A stretch of 58,000 nt of DNA from Adiantum capillus-veneris (GCA_014529385.2 CM043947.1:129016391-129074390), one strand, 5' to 3'. Counted from the stretch's first letter, positions 41,942 to 55,216 are shown. Notes: generated by a model from the letters alone, not told the origin. Program-made: numbers and translations.

Positions 41942-42887
41942 GTGGATTCCAAATTTGAATCTGAAGGAAAATAATTAGAATGAACTCCTAAACTTTGTTC
42001 AAACTTTAAAATAACCAAAATTTCTTTCAAAAAAAGTTATTACTAAAAATTTGAAAATAGACTTCCCTTGAACTTCCCACGACGATAGAAATCAAAGGGT
42101 TTAAGGAGAGATGTGGCATCAAGGATTATTCCGTCAAGATCTCTTCTACTTTATCATGTCTTCTCATGTACAATCTTACCAAACGAAAACAAATTTACAC
42201 TTTAAATGACTACAAATCTTATTTAACTTATCAAACAATCTAAAATATGGTAGACCTAGAGTGCTCTTTCACATTAACAAACAAAAAAGTCCAAATTTCT
42301 TCTCATTAACTTTGATAAGCATAAATTTGTGAACATAGTTCTTACATCCATTCCATCATATGGCATGGTATGGGGTGACCTATCACATAAAAATATCTTT
42401 GGTAGGAGTGTCTTCATGTTAGGAAAGGGTGTGTTGCTGCTGTGATGAAAAGATGTTGCATTGTCCTACTAGGGATCTCTCCATGTTGGCATAATGATTT
42501 TTGGTGTAGTGGGAGCCACATTGCCGTTGAGGAGAGCTTTGCGTTATGCCAGTTCCTTGAGCCATTCTTGCAAAAAACACCACTCAACTAGCATATTAAG
42601 AGGTCACCTTGTAACAAAAACATGTATGAATTCAACATTTGCAAGCTGTATAATAAAGACACTTGTTAAGTATAAGTTTTACAAATGTGCAAGTATTTCC
42701 ATCCAACTGGAAATAAACAATCCTAAAATATACATTATGATGAGATTACCCACCTCTAATAATCATGGAGTTGAAGCACCTACCTGCAAGATATAATAAA
42801 GAAGACTGTTTTAGAGGAAAAGTGGTGACACTTGGCCTCTCTAACCTGCAGCTTTTCACTATTTGTGAACAAAAGAAACCTTTGTGC
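41942..42887. other. Region without recognisable gene
   Basis: Unique AT-rich DNA between the tandem duplication and the solo LTR. No motif-bearing ORF. Confidence 0.4.
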
Positions 42888-44203
42888 TGATGGGGGCTTT
42901 TCACAAGCCAAGTTCCCATACCCCTCTTCTCTCGTCCCCACCCCATGGAAACCTCCTCTTAGGGAGGGAGTGATAAAAGGCATTGGAAAAGTAAGAAAAA
43001 AAATACAGTATGATTATGTAAATATATGAGAAAGGTAAAATAGGCCACCTCATGCCTGCGGGGCAGCCCATCCCCACCTTGCCTCCTTTTTCTTCATTGA
43101 TGTCCCGCCATGTGTCCCTTTTCCTCTCCTCCACTCAAAAGTTCAACCCCCTCTCTCTTCCCCTTGTCCTTTCTCCTTTCTCTCTCCCCTCAAGCTACCC
43201 CACCTCTCACCAATAATGCATTCTAACTCACCAATAATGCACCCTAACTCACATGCAACTTATCCTATCTTCCAAAATAGTATACCCCACCCCCCCTTTC
43301 TCTCTCCTATCATATCTCATGACCCAAATACCCCCCTCTCTCTCAAAAGGGCGCCATGTCTCTTGTCTTGTAGCTAAATAACCTCCCCCACACTCACACA
43401 CACTCAGTTTCACTGAAAAAGGTGCCCACAGACCCATCCCCACCCGGTGGTTACCTGATTTTTCTTGTGTTCACACACATCTGCACACAGATTCACCTCT
43501 GAACACACTCCCCACTCTCCCCTCTTGTAATTACTTTATTCTCCATGTCACCTCTCACTTTTTTTCATCAACCCATCTCTCTCTCTTAGTCTCTCTCTCA
43601 TGAGACTGCTGTTCTGGCACATATACACACAGCTAGACAAGTGGGGTTTACAGTCACATGGCCTATGTAGATAATGATTTCTTCATTTCTAAATTCTATA
43701 ATTTCTCCCCCCTCCTCCCCTATATAAATAGGGGTCACCATCACACAAAAAACACACACACCATCACCAAAGAGTACACTATGCACTGTGTGTGCCTAGT
43801 GCACACACACACACCCACACCATCACCATCACCGCAATCACCATGCTCGTCTTGAGCATGACCTCTACACCCTTGGGCTATGGAAGATGAAGGGAAACTA
43901 AATGAAGGATGATGGCCATAACCCTCGTGCGAGTCTTCGCCATCAACTCCCACCTATCCGCCATGTGCTCTACCATGCTCTCCCTTCTCATTCCCCTACC
44001 CTATGCTCCCCATTTCATCGCCTTATTCTCTAAATGAAGCTTGAGGTTTTGTGAGTATGTTTTCTTGCAATGTTTTGTCCATGTGAGGTGTGCGGAATCG
44101 CCACCTAGTCTTGTATTTGGAGTGAGCTTGTGTATGTGTGAAGGGTGTGCGGATTCGCCGTCCTTTTGTGGTGCCTAAGTACTCAGCCGCTATACCCCCT
44201 CCC

Positions 44204-44248
<45 letters not shown>

Positions 44249-44480
44249 CTCTCTCTCTCTCTCACTCACTTGATCTCATTCCCTTTCCTCTTCATCATTG
44301 CTCCCAAGCATCCATCTCTCTTGGATGCAAACTTTGTTATGGTGGTGTGTTGTTTGCGTTCTAGCCTTTGAAGCTAGGTGGTGCCCCCTGTTTGCTTTAC
44401 CATGACAGGCTTGAGGCGCGCCATTCGGTCCCCGGTGTTTTAGAGGCCGTCGGGGTTCGGGGTTCGCTTTGCTCCCGTCA
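42888..44480 (+). repeat. LTR A, probable solo LTR
   Basis: 1593 bp, TGATGGGGG...CTCCCGTCA, closely similar along its whole length to LTR B (55866-57444). It is flanked by GTGC on both sides (end of 42887, start of 44481), a possible 4-bp target duplication. No PBS follows it, in contrast to LTR B. It contains a TATA box, a CT tract (about 44207-44245), and the terminal 150 bp shared by all LTRs of this family. Confidence 0.8.
43717..43734 (+). promoter_or_regulatory. LTR A TATA box in an inverted repeat
   Basis: CCCCTATATAAATAGGGG: the TATA box lies in a perfect 7-bp inverted repeat with a 4-nt centre. Confidence 0.75.
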
Positions 44481-45540
44481 GTGCCAAGCACTACAAAACA
44501 AGTAGAGGCAACCCATTATACTTCAAAGTTTATGATAAGAAGAACACAACCAAAAGAAAGAAGTATATTTTTACCTTGCACAAAGGGGTGTTTTATTCAA
44601 ATATGTGATGGTTGGCAAGATATTGAAGAACCATCAACATTCATCTCACCGCCGACGGTACGACGTTCTTGGGATGACCTCTGCTCACCCTCAAGTGCGG
44701 CCTTCGATGCAAACACCACGGACAAGAAAACATGTATGCATACGATTTCTAATGTTCGTGAGCACCATGGCAGTTGTTGCGTGAGGAAGCAAAAGATGAA
44801 AAGAGAGAGGGGGGAGGGAGAGGAAGGAACATGGGAGGAGAGAAGGGGACAGTGGGGGAGAGGGAGAGAGAGGGGAGGAGAAGGATAGAAGGGGACAGGG
44901 AGAGAGAGGGAGGAACATGGGAGGGGAGAAGAGGAGAGTGGGGGAGAGGGGGAGAGAGAGGGAAGGAGGAGGAGAGAAGGGAGCCCCTAGGGAGGGAGGG
45001 GAGAGGGAGAAAGGAGGGAGGAGGAAGAGAGAACAAATGTTTTTTTTTTTTGGGGGGGAGGGGGGTTGAAAAATTGGACTTTTAGTGCTTGTAGGTTTTA
45101 AAAAAGATCAAAAAATGATTTTTTGATATGCATATATGTTGGGGGGAAGTTTTAAGTTAAAAAAAAGTAAAACTATTTTTTTTTTGAGAAAAGTCAAATT
45201 TTGGCTCTTAGTGACCCACGTTTTTGTTGATGTGGCCACACCTCTTTACTCCCTTCACTTTCAAAAAGCTAGAGAGAGAAGGTGACCTTCTAGGTCCACA
45301 TCCTACATGTGTTTAAAAAAAAGGCTAGAAAAGCCTACTCAAAACTAGCTTTTTGAATGCCCTTGTCCCCTTAACCCTACACAACATTAGCCTTAATCCC
45401 TAAAAATTAGGATTCCTTACAAGATCCATATTTCTCCTAATGCATCACTTCAATGCTACTGTCACTTTATTTAGTTGTTCTTGTCTCTTCTCGTGAGGTG
45501 GACAAATAGTCACTGGTGGACTCATCTTCCGAAGCCTCCA
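44481..45540. repeat. Purine-rich low-complexity region
   Basis: 44790-45035 is almost pure A/G on the plus strand, followed by T- and G-runs near 45041-45065 and AT-rich DNA. No supported gene. Confidence 0.75.
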
Positions 45541-45549
45541 AGATCATGT

Positions 45550-48500
45550 TGCGTTGCTTCCCAATACTCTTGTCATAGAATATGGACTTCCCTTTAGAGT
45601 CCTTCATCTAAATCATTCCGGTACTCCAGTCTTGCTTAGCCTTCATAGCCATGAGCCAGGGTCTTCCAATAATGATAGGGTAGCCCTCCCCTTTGTGTGG
45701 CATGACCAAAATTTCTACCTCCACTTCTGTGTTGAATGCCTTCACTTTGAAAGCATTCATATGTATTTCAATCTTACGTTATTTGTCATTTTGGCTCGGC
45801 AGGGTGCCGGCCTTCTAACCTCTAGGCCTAGATGGTGCATCATTTTCTCACTCATGACGCATATCTGTGTGCCACTATCTATGTAGATGTTTGAGATGCA
45901 CTGCCCCTTAAAGAGGGCATCCATGGTTGGTAGGATGTCGTCAAGGTCCCTCACAGAAATAGCCCCAGCTATCCTTGGTCTTGATCTTCTTCTACTTACC
46001 ATCTTCGTCCATTGTCTCCTCATCCTTGGTGCAAAATGGAGTAATTGGGGACAAGTTATCTACGGACCATGCATCAATGCATCCTGACCAAAGTCATGTG
46101 GTTAAGCATACTCACCCAATGAAAAATCCACGATGTCGATCTCCCACCGAGGCTTAGATGCCTGCTTGCTAGACTCGCCTTTTCCTTACTTTTTCTCTTC
46201 CCTTTGAGATGCTTCTTCGTGCGTGGCACGCGTCACTCCCATGGCATCCACTTCTTCTACCTTTCCTTTTCCTTTGTTGTTCTCTCAGACTAGTTCTTCT
46301 ACCTTTGCTTTTGCTTTAGCTTCGAGGCTAATAACACTCACCGCTTGGTTTATAGCAGGTGGTGGAGGTAGCAGTGGGATGAGAGGTTGTGGTGGTGGTC
46401 GTTGTATAGGTGGTCAAAGGATTTGGACCGGTGGAATCCGCCCTGGTTGTCTGGGCGGTGGTGGTCTTCCCTTGGTGGAGAGATCTGATTCTGTCTTCCT
46501 CCTCTATTGGAGTTCTTCCTTCTTGGATGTGGGCAGTAATACATGCCGTGGCTGTCTTCCCCGCAATTATAGCAGTGGTACTCTTGGTTTCGCCTTCATT
46601 GTCCTCTCCCTTGCTCTGGATTTCTGACAGGTACATGCCCTTGTTGCACCGGGTGCACGGATAAACTTTCAAGTTGAGTGATGCAACTCAATAGGTCTTG
46701 CTGCTCTTCTGATGCCTCCTGTGGTTGGGTTCTATGAACAGATGTTGCAGTCACACTGGGGTTAGTCGGACTGAACTGGATTCCTCTGACTCGTTGACTC
46801 TTTCTTGCATGCGCAACTTCTTGTCTTTAAGGTGGGATAGGATACTTCCACTACCAACTCATACGTTGCAAGGAACCTCCCCTTAACCTTCTCTTTAAGC
46901 GGCAACCACACCCCAACAATAAAATGATCCTTCTTCAGCAAATTGAGCTCTCCTTCACCTTCCTCTAGTGAGGCAACCCATTGCTCCCACAAATCCACAA
47001 ACTTGGATTCATAAGTGGATTACTCTAGCAGACATCCATGCTTTAATTCCGTCAGCACAGCTGCCATAACTTTTCGGAGGTTGTGCCTCCACCAAACCTC
47101 TTCACAAAGGCAACACGTAGTACATCCCATGCATTTTTGGTAGCTTGGGACAAAGCATTGTACCAAAACTTGGCCTCTACTTTCATCAGTAGAGGAAAAA
47201 TTCGTAGCCGTGAGGCGTCGTCATTCTTGTTGGAAACCACACAAACGATGTCAAAGTCATCCAAAAAATCGGTGGTGATGTCTTCTCCCTTCTTTTTCAC
47301 TGAATGTGGGAAAAGAGACACTTTGCATGGTAGCAACTCGGAAAATTATAAATTTTTTTATTTTTATTTTTTATAACATTAATGACATTAGCGGCTCATA
47401 GCGGCTTTTTACAGGGTTGGGTGGATAGATTTAAATAGGATAAAAATGGAAACATTGAAGGAGTGGTGGTATGGTGGTAATCCAATATGGGAAGAATGAT
47501 AGGTTTTGGGGAGCTAAGGATTTCTCCTAGCACCGCAACACCAAACAGATACACAATCTTCTGTTGGTAGAAGATTTTTCTATCTACATAAATATTCACA
47601 TGCATGTGTTGCAAAAACCTAAATGGGAACGTTGTTGGTCCGTTTTCCATGATGCACAGTGAGTGGAGCACTTACTTATAGTCTTACCATGCCGGTGTTG
47701 ATGAGTTGGAACATCCACAGGAGGTCGTTGCCTTTCATAGGCTCCACTTTTCCTTCATCCTCAGCACGCATGGGGTGATGGCGACGCGTTTGACTACTCC
47801 TAGCCTTTTAGCTAGCAACAGCTGCTGCAGGTAAATATCCTAGTCGGCGCGTTGCATGAACTCCACTCCATTCAGCTGTAACTCGTTTCCATACCGCTGG
47901 GTTTCACCCATGGCGAGAGTTCCTTCAGGATGAGCTGTACAGGGAGAGGAGGAAGACCCTCTACCCGTCCTCCAAAACAACGAGAGCATTAGCCGAACCA
48001 CTCCTCCTGAGGACATAGAAACCTTCTTACCACTTCTGCTTCAGGATTGCGAAATGAATTGGTAGTACTTGCATGTGTCGTACGAATCAAGAAGCGACCT
48101 TTCGCCACTTTGCCTCGGATGACCTTTTTCATGGGGCAAACTAGGTACGACCCTGGTTCCCGAACTTGAAGCACTTGTGTGGCCAGATGCTTCTTCCTTT
48201 GGGGTCATGTGTTTCTGGATTGTCTTAGCCCTTCCTTCCCTTTGGCTTGGGCAGCCCCTTTTAGGAGTAGAGGCTATACCTTTGCTTGCAGTTTCCATAG
48301 GAAAGAGAGGCCTTACCTCCCTTGATATGGACGACCTCCTCGTGGTGGTGAACACGTCGATGTAGATGATTTTAGCCCCTTCGTTACCTTTGTTGCTTGG
48401 ACTCATTGATAGTGTGCTTTGGTCGACAACAGTGATGGCACTTCATAGCCTTTCCACCTGATGCTCTCAATTTGTGGTTAGAACGAGCAATAGGAGATGG

Positions 48501-48656
48501 GGAGCTTACCTCTTCAATACTAACGACACTACAGCCTAGCAGTAGTAATTTAATGAAAGCAGTCAATGCCTCTTCAGTCTCCCCTCCTCTGTTCTCCGAT
48601 TGGAGAATTCTTTCAGCTATTCGTCCATGGTTGATGATGTCCTTTATCTTTAGCAT
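45550..48656 (-). pseudogene. Gypsy gag-protease remnant without RT
   Basis: It lies downstream of the PBS at 48684-48701. Recognisable parts: an ORF from 48656 (MLKIKDIINHGRI...) of unknown identity; a gag core at 47052-47336 (MKVEAKFWYNAL, AFVKRFGG); more gag at 46762-46998; a zinc knuckle CYNCGEDSHGMYYC near 46530-46575; retropepsin with IYIDSGTQICVMSEKM (near 45880) and, in another frame, IIIGRPWLMAMKAKQDW (near 45650). No RT, RNase H or integrase follows before LTR A, so it is either truncated or a non-autonomous derivative. Confidence 0.75.
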
Positions 48657-48683
48657 TGTAAACTGAGGGTTTTTGAGAGGCCC

Positions 48684-48701
48684 TCCTCAGTGGGGGCACC
48701 A
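48684..48701 (-). promoter_or_regulatory. Primer-binding site of the gag-protease element
   Basis: The minus strand reads TGGTGCCCCCACTGAGGA, two bases from the LTR. The same sequence follows LTR B at 57447-57464. I could not name the tRNA. Confidence 0.75.
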
Positions 48702-48703
48702 AA

Positions 48704-48852
48704 TGATGAGCACAAAGCGCGACACGGACCCCGAAGGCCTTAAACGCCAAGAGTCGATGCACGTCAAGCCAGCCACGGTTTGAATGAACAGGGGGCACCA
48801 CCTAGCTTTGAGCGGCTAGGATGCGGACAACCGTGATTGGAATAACACAAAC

Positions 48853-48948
<96 letters not shown>

Positions 48949-49527
48949 GCAAGTGATGAAAACCCTTGGGTGTGAGGGAAAACTATTTTCATGCAATATT
49001 TACAGCAACCTTATTTTCGGCGAGGTGGCCACCATGGTGATAGAGAGATAGAGGGAGAGATAGTGAGCCTAATAGTGCATTCTCTAGAGGTGACTCATAG
49101 ACACAGAGATTTTCTAGCATGAGTGTGTGTGGCAACCATTGGAGTCAAGGTGTATACATGGCTTCTTCACATAGTGCTAATTCCCAAAATGCTACATTAA
49201 ATCCCCTCTCTCGTGATGCAAGTGTTGCCAATCCCTCCCACCAAGATGCTACCAAGTGCTGCCCTCCCCCCCGATAGTGACCTCTCAGTGCCTTTTTATA
49301 GGTGTTGGCTACTTTCAATTATGATAATTTGATTAGATTAAAGGCCCTAATCAAGGGAGACAAAGCAAGGCGATAGGTCCCAAATGGTTGACCCTTGCTT
49401 TGTCTTGAGGATTTTAAAAATGAAAACTCCTAGATGGGCCTTTGTGGCCATCACCTAGAGAGAGGTGATAATTTACAAATTGGGATTTTTACAAGGTTTG
49501 ATTTGAAACTGGGGGAAAATGATGACA
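48704..49527 (-). repeat. 5' LTR of the gag-protease element
   Basis: The PBS-proximal end is firm; the far end at ATGATGACA is inferred. Its first 600 bp (plus strand) resemble 55217-55865. It has a TATA box on the minus strand (TATAAAAA, 49293-49300) and a CA plus GA microsatellite. Confidence 0.65.
48856..48947. repeat. (CA)n-(GA)n compound microsatellite
   Basis: About 14 CA units then about 30 GA units, within the LTR R-U5 part. Confidence 0.95.
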
Positions 49528-50010
49528 ACCTATGGATTTCACTAAAGAGGGCATCCTGGATGATATGCCGGTGAACGGCGGGTTTAGCTGGTACATTGAT
49601 GTAGCGCCTTCTTCATTTTTGAGGCCGATTGGGGCATGCCTTGGGCGTCTTTTCTTGTTTCGGTGTCGGTGCCGTGCAACTTGGCCTCTTTTTCTTTTTG
49701 TTGATGTAAAGTTTTTCGGTTTTCTTTTATTCTTGTGTGTGCGTATATGCGTGCATGTTTGGTGTGTTTATGTTCGTGCGTGTAGGCGTGTGTGCTATAT
49801 ATGTGAGTGCGTGAGTAATGTGTGAGTGTTTCTTTTATAAAAAAAGTGTTGCGAGTGTGTGTAAGCGGGTGTGTGTGAGTATTATGAGTGTGGGTGGGAA
49901 CGAGGGAGTATATAGTTATATATATATATATATACTATGGTGCTTCTATGGAGGGAAAACGAGAATGAGAGAGAGGGAGGGAGCGGGTGCTGGGGGGGGG
50001 GGGGGGGGGG

Positions 50011-50049
<39 letters not shown>

Positions 50050-50308
50050 ATGGGGTGTGTGTGTGAATGAGTGTGAGTGGAAACTGTTTATGCTGCACCC
50101 GGGACTGACTCAGAGGGCGAGAGGGAGAGTCTGAGAGAGATGGTGGGCGTGAGTGTGAGGGAGAGAGAGCGGCCCTATGCAGATGTGCCTGCATATGTTT
50201 GTCGAGAGGGAGAGAGAGATAGGCAGAGATATGGTAGCGGGCTCACGTGACCAAGCCGATAGAGAGCGAGAGGGGGGGGGGGGATGTGGTCAACGGGCGG
50301 GGTTTGGG

Positions 50309-50382
<74 letters not shown>

Positions 50383-50407
50383 TATTATGCGCTCTCATGG
50401 GCCGTCT

Positions 50408-50486
<79 letters not shown>

Positions 50487-51003
50487 AAGAGAGAGAAGGA
50501 GGGCTTGGGTGCATGATGGCCCGCCAGTGGAAGGAAAACACGAGGGAAGAGAGGGAGGAGAGAGTGAGGTCGGCCCGTCAGTGGAGTATGGACGAGCGAG
50601 AGAGGTAAGAGAGAGAGAAAGAAAAAAATAAAAATAAAATGTGAAAGTGCGTGTGTGTATGAATAATGCAAGAGAGAGAGTTTGAGTCTTGTCCATGCAT
50701 GGCGGCTTGCCAGTGGAGTATGACAGTGGCAACTTGGTTTATGCACCCGTGTGGCTAGGTGACATAGGAGCAGAGATAAGAGAGATTGTGGATTGGCGGA
50801 ACCGAGTAGGAGAGATGGAGACCTCTGTCTTCCGGTGATAATGGAGAGAGGTGTGGCCAAATTGGTGGTGGCCTGCCGGTGGTCAAGCATAGAGGGGGTG
50901 GTGAATGTTAAAAAAACAACTTTTTATTGTTTTTTTGGTAATGTGCTCTCCCCTAATTGGGGTTGGTTCTTGCGGCCACGGTTTCAAAAATCGGCCGTCA
51001 TCG
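49528..51003. repeat. Low-complexity region: TA, G-run and GA tracts
   Basis: It contains (TA)n at about 49917-49935, a run of about 22 G at 49992-50013 leading into (GA)n to 50047, (GA)n at about 50310-50378 and about 50410-50475. An ORF at 49532-49825 has no motif I recognise. I see no gene. Confidence 0.8.
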
Positions 51004-51870
51004 TCATGAACAGCACCGCTGTACAATCACCACCCGACCATCTCTATAAAAGGCCATCTTTCCCTTCTCACTTGTTGTTGTAATCTCTCGCATTACCTGT
51101 CTTATATATGCAAGCTGTGTGAGAGTGAGGTCATCACCGAGTAAAATACATGTCTTTTTGAGAGTAGGACTCTTTTTCAAGAGTTCCTTCTTGTCTTCCA
51201 AGGAGGGGAAGCATAGTATGAGATCTCTTCCTTTTGAAGATTCTCCCGGGCCATCACTCTTCTTGCCCACTCTCCATGCCTTTGTGTGTGAAGGCTTGTC
51301 TAGCCCCATCATGGATGTGAGTCTTGTGACTTCTTTTTACTCATTTTTTATGTCCTTGAGGCCGGTTACCCTCACGTGTAGAGCCCGCATACTCCTCTTT
51401 TGTTCCTCTTCAAGGGTCATGCTAGTAAGAGTGGGTGTACAAGGAGTTTCCTTACCTTTCTCTTTCTTAGCGGCTTCAATCCATTTTTTGGCCTCCTCTA
51501 CTTTCTTTTGTGTTGCGGAGTTGAACGCGGCCCATGACTTCTTCTCCTCATCTTCCTAGATAACTTGTATTTCTTCTCTCATAGTATTCAATTCTTCCAT
51601 CATGGATGTAGGCTGAATTTCGCCTTCTTCAAGCCGCCCACTTTTTGCTACAAGAAGTTGACCTTGGAGAGTTCAGATTGTGTCTTCTTGTGAAGTTGCT
51701 TTCTCTTGTAATCCTTTTGCATAGGTTCTCTTCTCCTCTTTCCATTCCTCTATCTTTCAAAGAAAGGTTGCATCCATCTGTTTCTTCCACGCCTTCACTT
51801 CAGCCTCAAGGGTTGATATCCGCTTGTTGGTGATCGCGATAACTTCATGTTGAGAGGAAGGTGGGCTTTA
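51004..51870 (-). pseudogene. LINE ORF1p-like fragment (coiled coil, RRM, C-terminal domain)
   Basis: Read on the minus strand with several stops. It opens with a coiled coil (ITNKRISTLEAEVKAWKKQM), then Glu/Lys-rich helix, then RRM-like ALHVRVTGLKDIKNE, then CFPSLEDKKELLKKSPTLK, DDLTLTQLAYIRQVM and GKMAFYRDGRVVI, the order of L1-type ORF1 proteins. No ORF2 (endonuclease/RT) follows, so it is truncated. Family assignment is from motif resemblance only. Confidence 0.65.
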
Positions 51871-51950
51871 GCCATTGGGGAGGCCATGTGAAAGGTGTCA
51901 TTGGGTAGCCCAATGGAGGGAGACCATGGCGTGGAAATGGGAAGCAGCTC

Positions 51951-51978
51951 GGGGGGGGGGGGGGGGGGGGGGGGGGGG
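51951..51978 (+). repeat. Run of 28 G
   Basis: Uninterrupted G homopolymer, followed about 60 bp later by (GA)n at 52040-52084. Its length is unreliable in most sequencing. Confidence 0.9.
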
Positions 51979-52035
51979 CTGATTCAGCCAGTCAATGACG
52001 GGGGTGGATAAGCGCAAGGGGCTGATAGCTATCGT

Positions 52036-52086
<51 letters not shown>

Positions 52087-52189
52087 CAGCTTACGGGGGC
52101 CACTTCTAGTTGTGAGGTTGAGTAGATGGCAGCTTTCACAACTACTGTTGAGTGCGTTTGACTCGGACATCTTTTGAATCTGGTATTGG

Positions 52190-52478
52190 GAAACAGTCTA
52201 TCACCACTATCTTTACTAATAATCAGAGTGCTTTGGAAATTGCAAAGAATCTAGTGTTCCATGCTTTCATTAAGCACATCGAGGTGTATTATCTTTATGT
52301 TAGGGAAAGATTCTCTTGAAGAGAGTTTAGCTTAGCTTATGTGTATATGTAGAAAAATTGTGTTGATCTTTTCAAAAAGGCTTTGCTTCGTGATAAGTTC
52401 AAAGATTTTTGCAAAGCTTTGGTGTTACTCCCTTTGTGGACTAGCTTATGTTCACCGCATCACTCCTAGGGAGGATTT
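52190..52478 (+). pseudogene. Copia RNase H tail and PPT, plus strand
   Basis: Translated on the plus strand: TTIFTNNQSALEIAKN, FHAFIKHIEVYYLYVRERF, LFKKALLRDKFKDF. This is the typical end of copia RNase H, with stops. The catalytic D of DNQSA reads N. A PPT-like AGGGAGGATT follows, then TGTCACC may start its 3' LTR (from about 52479). Confidence 0.8.
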
Positions 52479-54323
52479 GTCACCATATTGTGGTAGTGAT
52501 GTGTGTGAACACACTTAGGACCAAAAAGGCATTTTTCCCCTTATTAAGAGGTTTTTTCCCGGGCTTGTATATATGCCCATAATCTTGAATTTCTATTTCA
52601 TTTTCTCTATTTTGCATGCATTTTTGGAGTTGTATTTTCAACAATATTAGAGTTCAAACTTCTAAGCTTCTAGTTGATTGGGTTTGAGTAATCTAACTGG
52701 AATATCACTAGATTATTATAAGAAAAATCTTTTTGCACATTCTCCCCACCTCCATCAAATAAATCGATATGAGATCAAGGACACAATAGCAAGAAGATAT
52801 GCCAAAGATTAATGTTGCACTGATGGAATTACTTTGCTCCTAGTTCATATTTCATACCTTATACTGTTCATGGCACTCGACACGGCTTGACTTTTGAATG
52901 CTCCTCACCTGTTTCACTCTATTGGAGTACGATATGAAATCTATAAGCCTTGTATTAGATTCATGAGCCTTTATTAGGTCATAGCTATTAACAAACATGT
53001 TTCTCCTACCCACTCAACCATGAGCTTTTTGCAACAAGCAGATTTTTTTTCTGATCCACATGGATAGACCTAGCATGTAGCATTTAGACCTAAGTGGCAT
53101 GGAACTTATATGTAGTGAAAGAGCCAAAAGAAAAAACAAATTTCTTTGCATTGCCCTACACCCAAACTCATTTATAGGACATGATTCCTGACAAATATCT
53201 CACATAAACCATCCGACTCAATTTGGTCTTCTTCTTGCTACCCTCAAGATCAGACACATCAACTATCCTCTCCATATGTTTGCATATGCACCATCTTAGT
53301 AATTTCTATACACTCCTTGCCAGGTTTTTGCAGGCCCTTAATTGCACCATCAAACTGAGACGTATGCTGGTGTGTCACCTGAAGTGATTTGCAATTTCAA
53401 CTCAGTTAACTTCTCATGTAGTGCGTTTGACTCCTGTTCTTGCTGGAACTTTCCTCCTCTTAGGATCTTGGCTTCGCAAGTCTCATTCGTGCTGAATGAA
53501 TTGCTTACCATTGAGCTTTTTGACCATTCATTCAGTCTTTATCTACTTGCATTTGGTATCTTTCTACATCCAGATCCCGCTCATCAACACACAATTGGCT
53601 GCCATAACCGATTCATGACTATTCACTTGCTTCGCATGTTGTGTGCTCTTTACATTATTGAGTAAACTCCCTAGAGCTAGTGGCTTGATATTTTTTGATT
53701 CTCCAAAATAGGGCTAGAAAAATACATTTTTCCTAATCGAAGGAAATAAGAGCAAACTTGAAATTGAACCGGTTTTTTGGTTAAAATTTGAGGCTTTTGC
53801 CGGTATTTACACTAAAACTTGTGTAAATTTTCCGGTTTTCTTCAAGGAAAGCTCAAAATCTAACTGGAATTCTATGATTCTAGCCATTTAAAATACATTG
53901 TACCCCGGGTTTTTTCTAACACTACTCGGAAAGACAATGAAGGGGGTGAACCTGTTTTTGTTTTTTACGAGAATAAGGCGGGCATTATATTAGAAAAGAC
54001 AAAAGGTAACATCAACATGCTCAAGGAGGGTGAGCCTGTTGTTTTTTAATCTGATGATGTCCTTGTAAGTCTCATGTCGTTACGAGCTGGTGGCATTCAT
54101 TACGAGCTGGTGGCTTGATATTTTTTGATTCTTGGAAAGATGATGAAGGCCTTGTTAGTGTCATGTCATAATCACTTCATGTGATGGGTCCTATTTCTTT
54201 CACTTATATCAAGAATTTTAAATAGTCTTAAGTATTCTCCATCATTGGTTCTACTTTTGAAAAATATTTTATTCCTCTAGGGAATGACTAAGGATATTGC
54301 ACTCAACACCTAGGGAATGTGAC
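52479..54323 (+). other. Probable copia 3' LTR and unassigned DNA
   Basis: It starts TGTCACCATATTG after the PPT-like tract. The LTR end was not found. 53.3-53.7 kb holds only unsupported ORFs. Confidence 0.35.
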
Positions 54324-54566
54324 TATTGTGTGTGAGAGAGAAATGAAATGAAATGAAATGATATATTAACGACTTCAAAGGGCCAAAATGACGTATGAGA
54401 CCAATCCATTACAAAATTGTGAATCCGATACCATGTGTGGGTACAAAAAAATAAATACTATTATGAATCTAGAAGTGCTACTAGCTGGAACTGTGCTGGG
54501 TATGTGTGATCACTGATACAATGGGTGCCCACTTGATATAATGGGTGATGAATCCATCCTCATCTG

Positions 54567-54600
<34 letters not shown>

Positions 54601-54760
54601 GAGATAAAATGTTATATTAACGTCTTCAAAAGGTCAAAATGACCTATGAGACCAAACTGTTACAAAATAGTGAATCTGATACCATGTTTGGGTACAAAAA
54701 GATGGGTAAAAAAAGAACTAGAACAAAGATACTACTACTAGAATCCATCCTCATCTGCAC
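54324..54760. repeat. Imperfect tandem duplication
   Basis: Copies share GAGAGA...ATATTAACG, GTCAAAATGACCTATGAGACC-like sequence and AATCCATCCTCATCTG (54551 and 54740). The second copy lacks about 60 bp. Confidence 0.8.
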
Positions 54761-54777
54761 TCTGGGTGTCAAGAGAG

Positions 54778-54905
<128 letters not shown>

Positions 54906-55216
54906 TTTCCCATCGGTCCGCCCACCATCACCGCCCACTGCTCTCTCGCCCTTGCTCGTCACACGTGCTTTCAATTGGTTTGTGCTTGTGCGGGGCACGT
55001 ATTGCACTGCCCACCTGCCCTCTCCACCTCTTGTTTGCTGCCCACCAGCCCACCCATCACTGCCCATTGCTCGTCACTTGCCCGCCATTATTCAGCACCC
55101 CTTGCTACATACGTGCACCAAACCAAACCCCATTAGTTGTCATGTTGTTGGTCACCTACACAGTCACACATACACACACGCGCACATGCATACATTGCCT
55201 CCCGCTTCCACGCCAT

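Noticed and set aside
49532-49825. 97-codon plus-strand ORF as a possible host gene exon
   Set aside because: Its second half is Cys/Val-rich translation of TG-rich low-complexity DNA, and the first half matches nothing I recognise.
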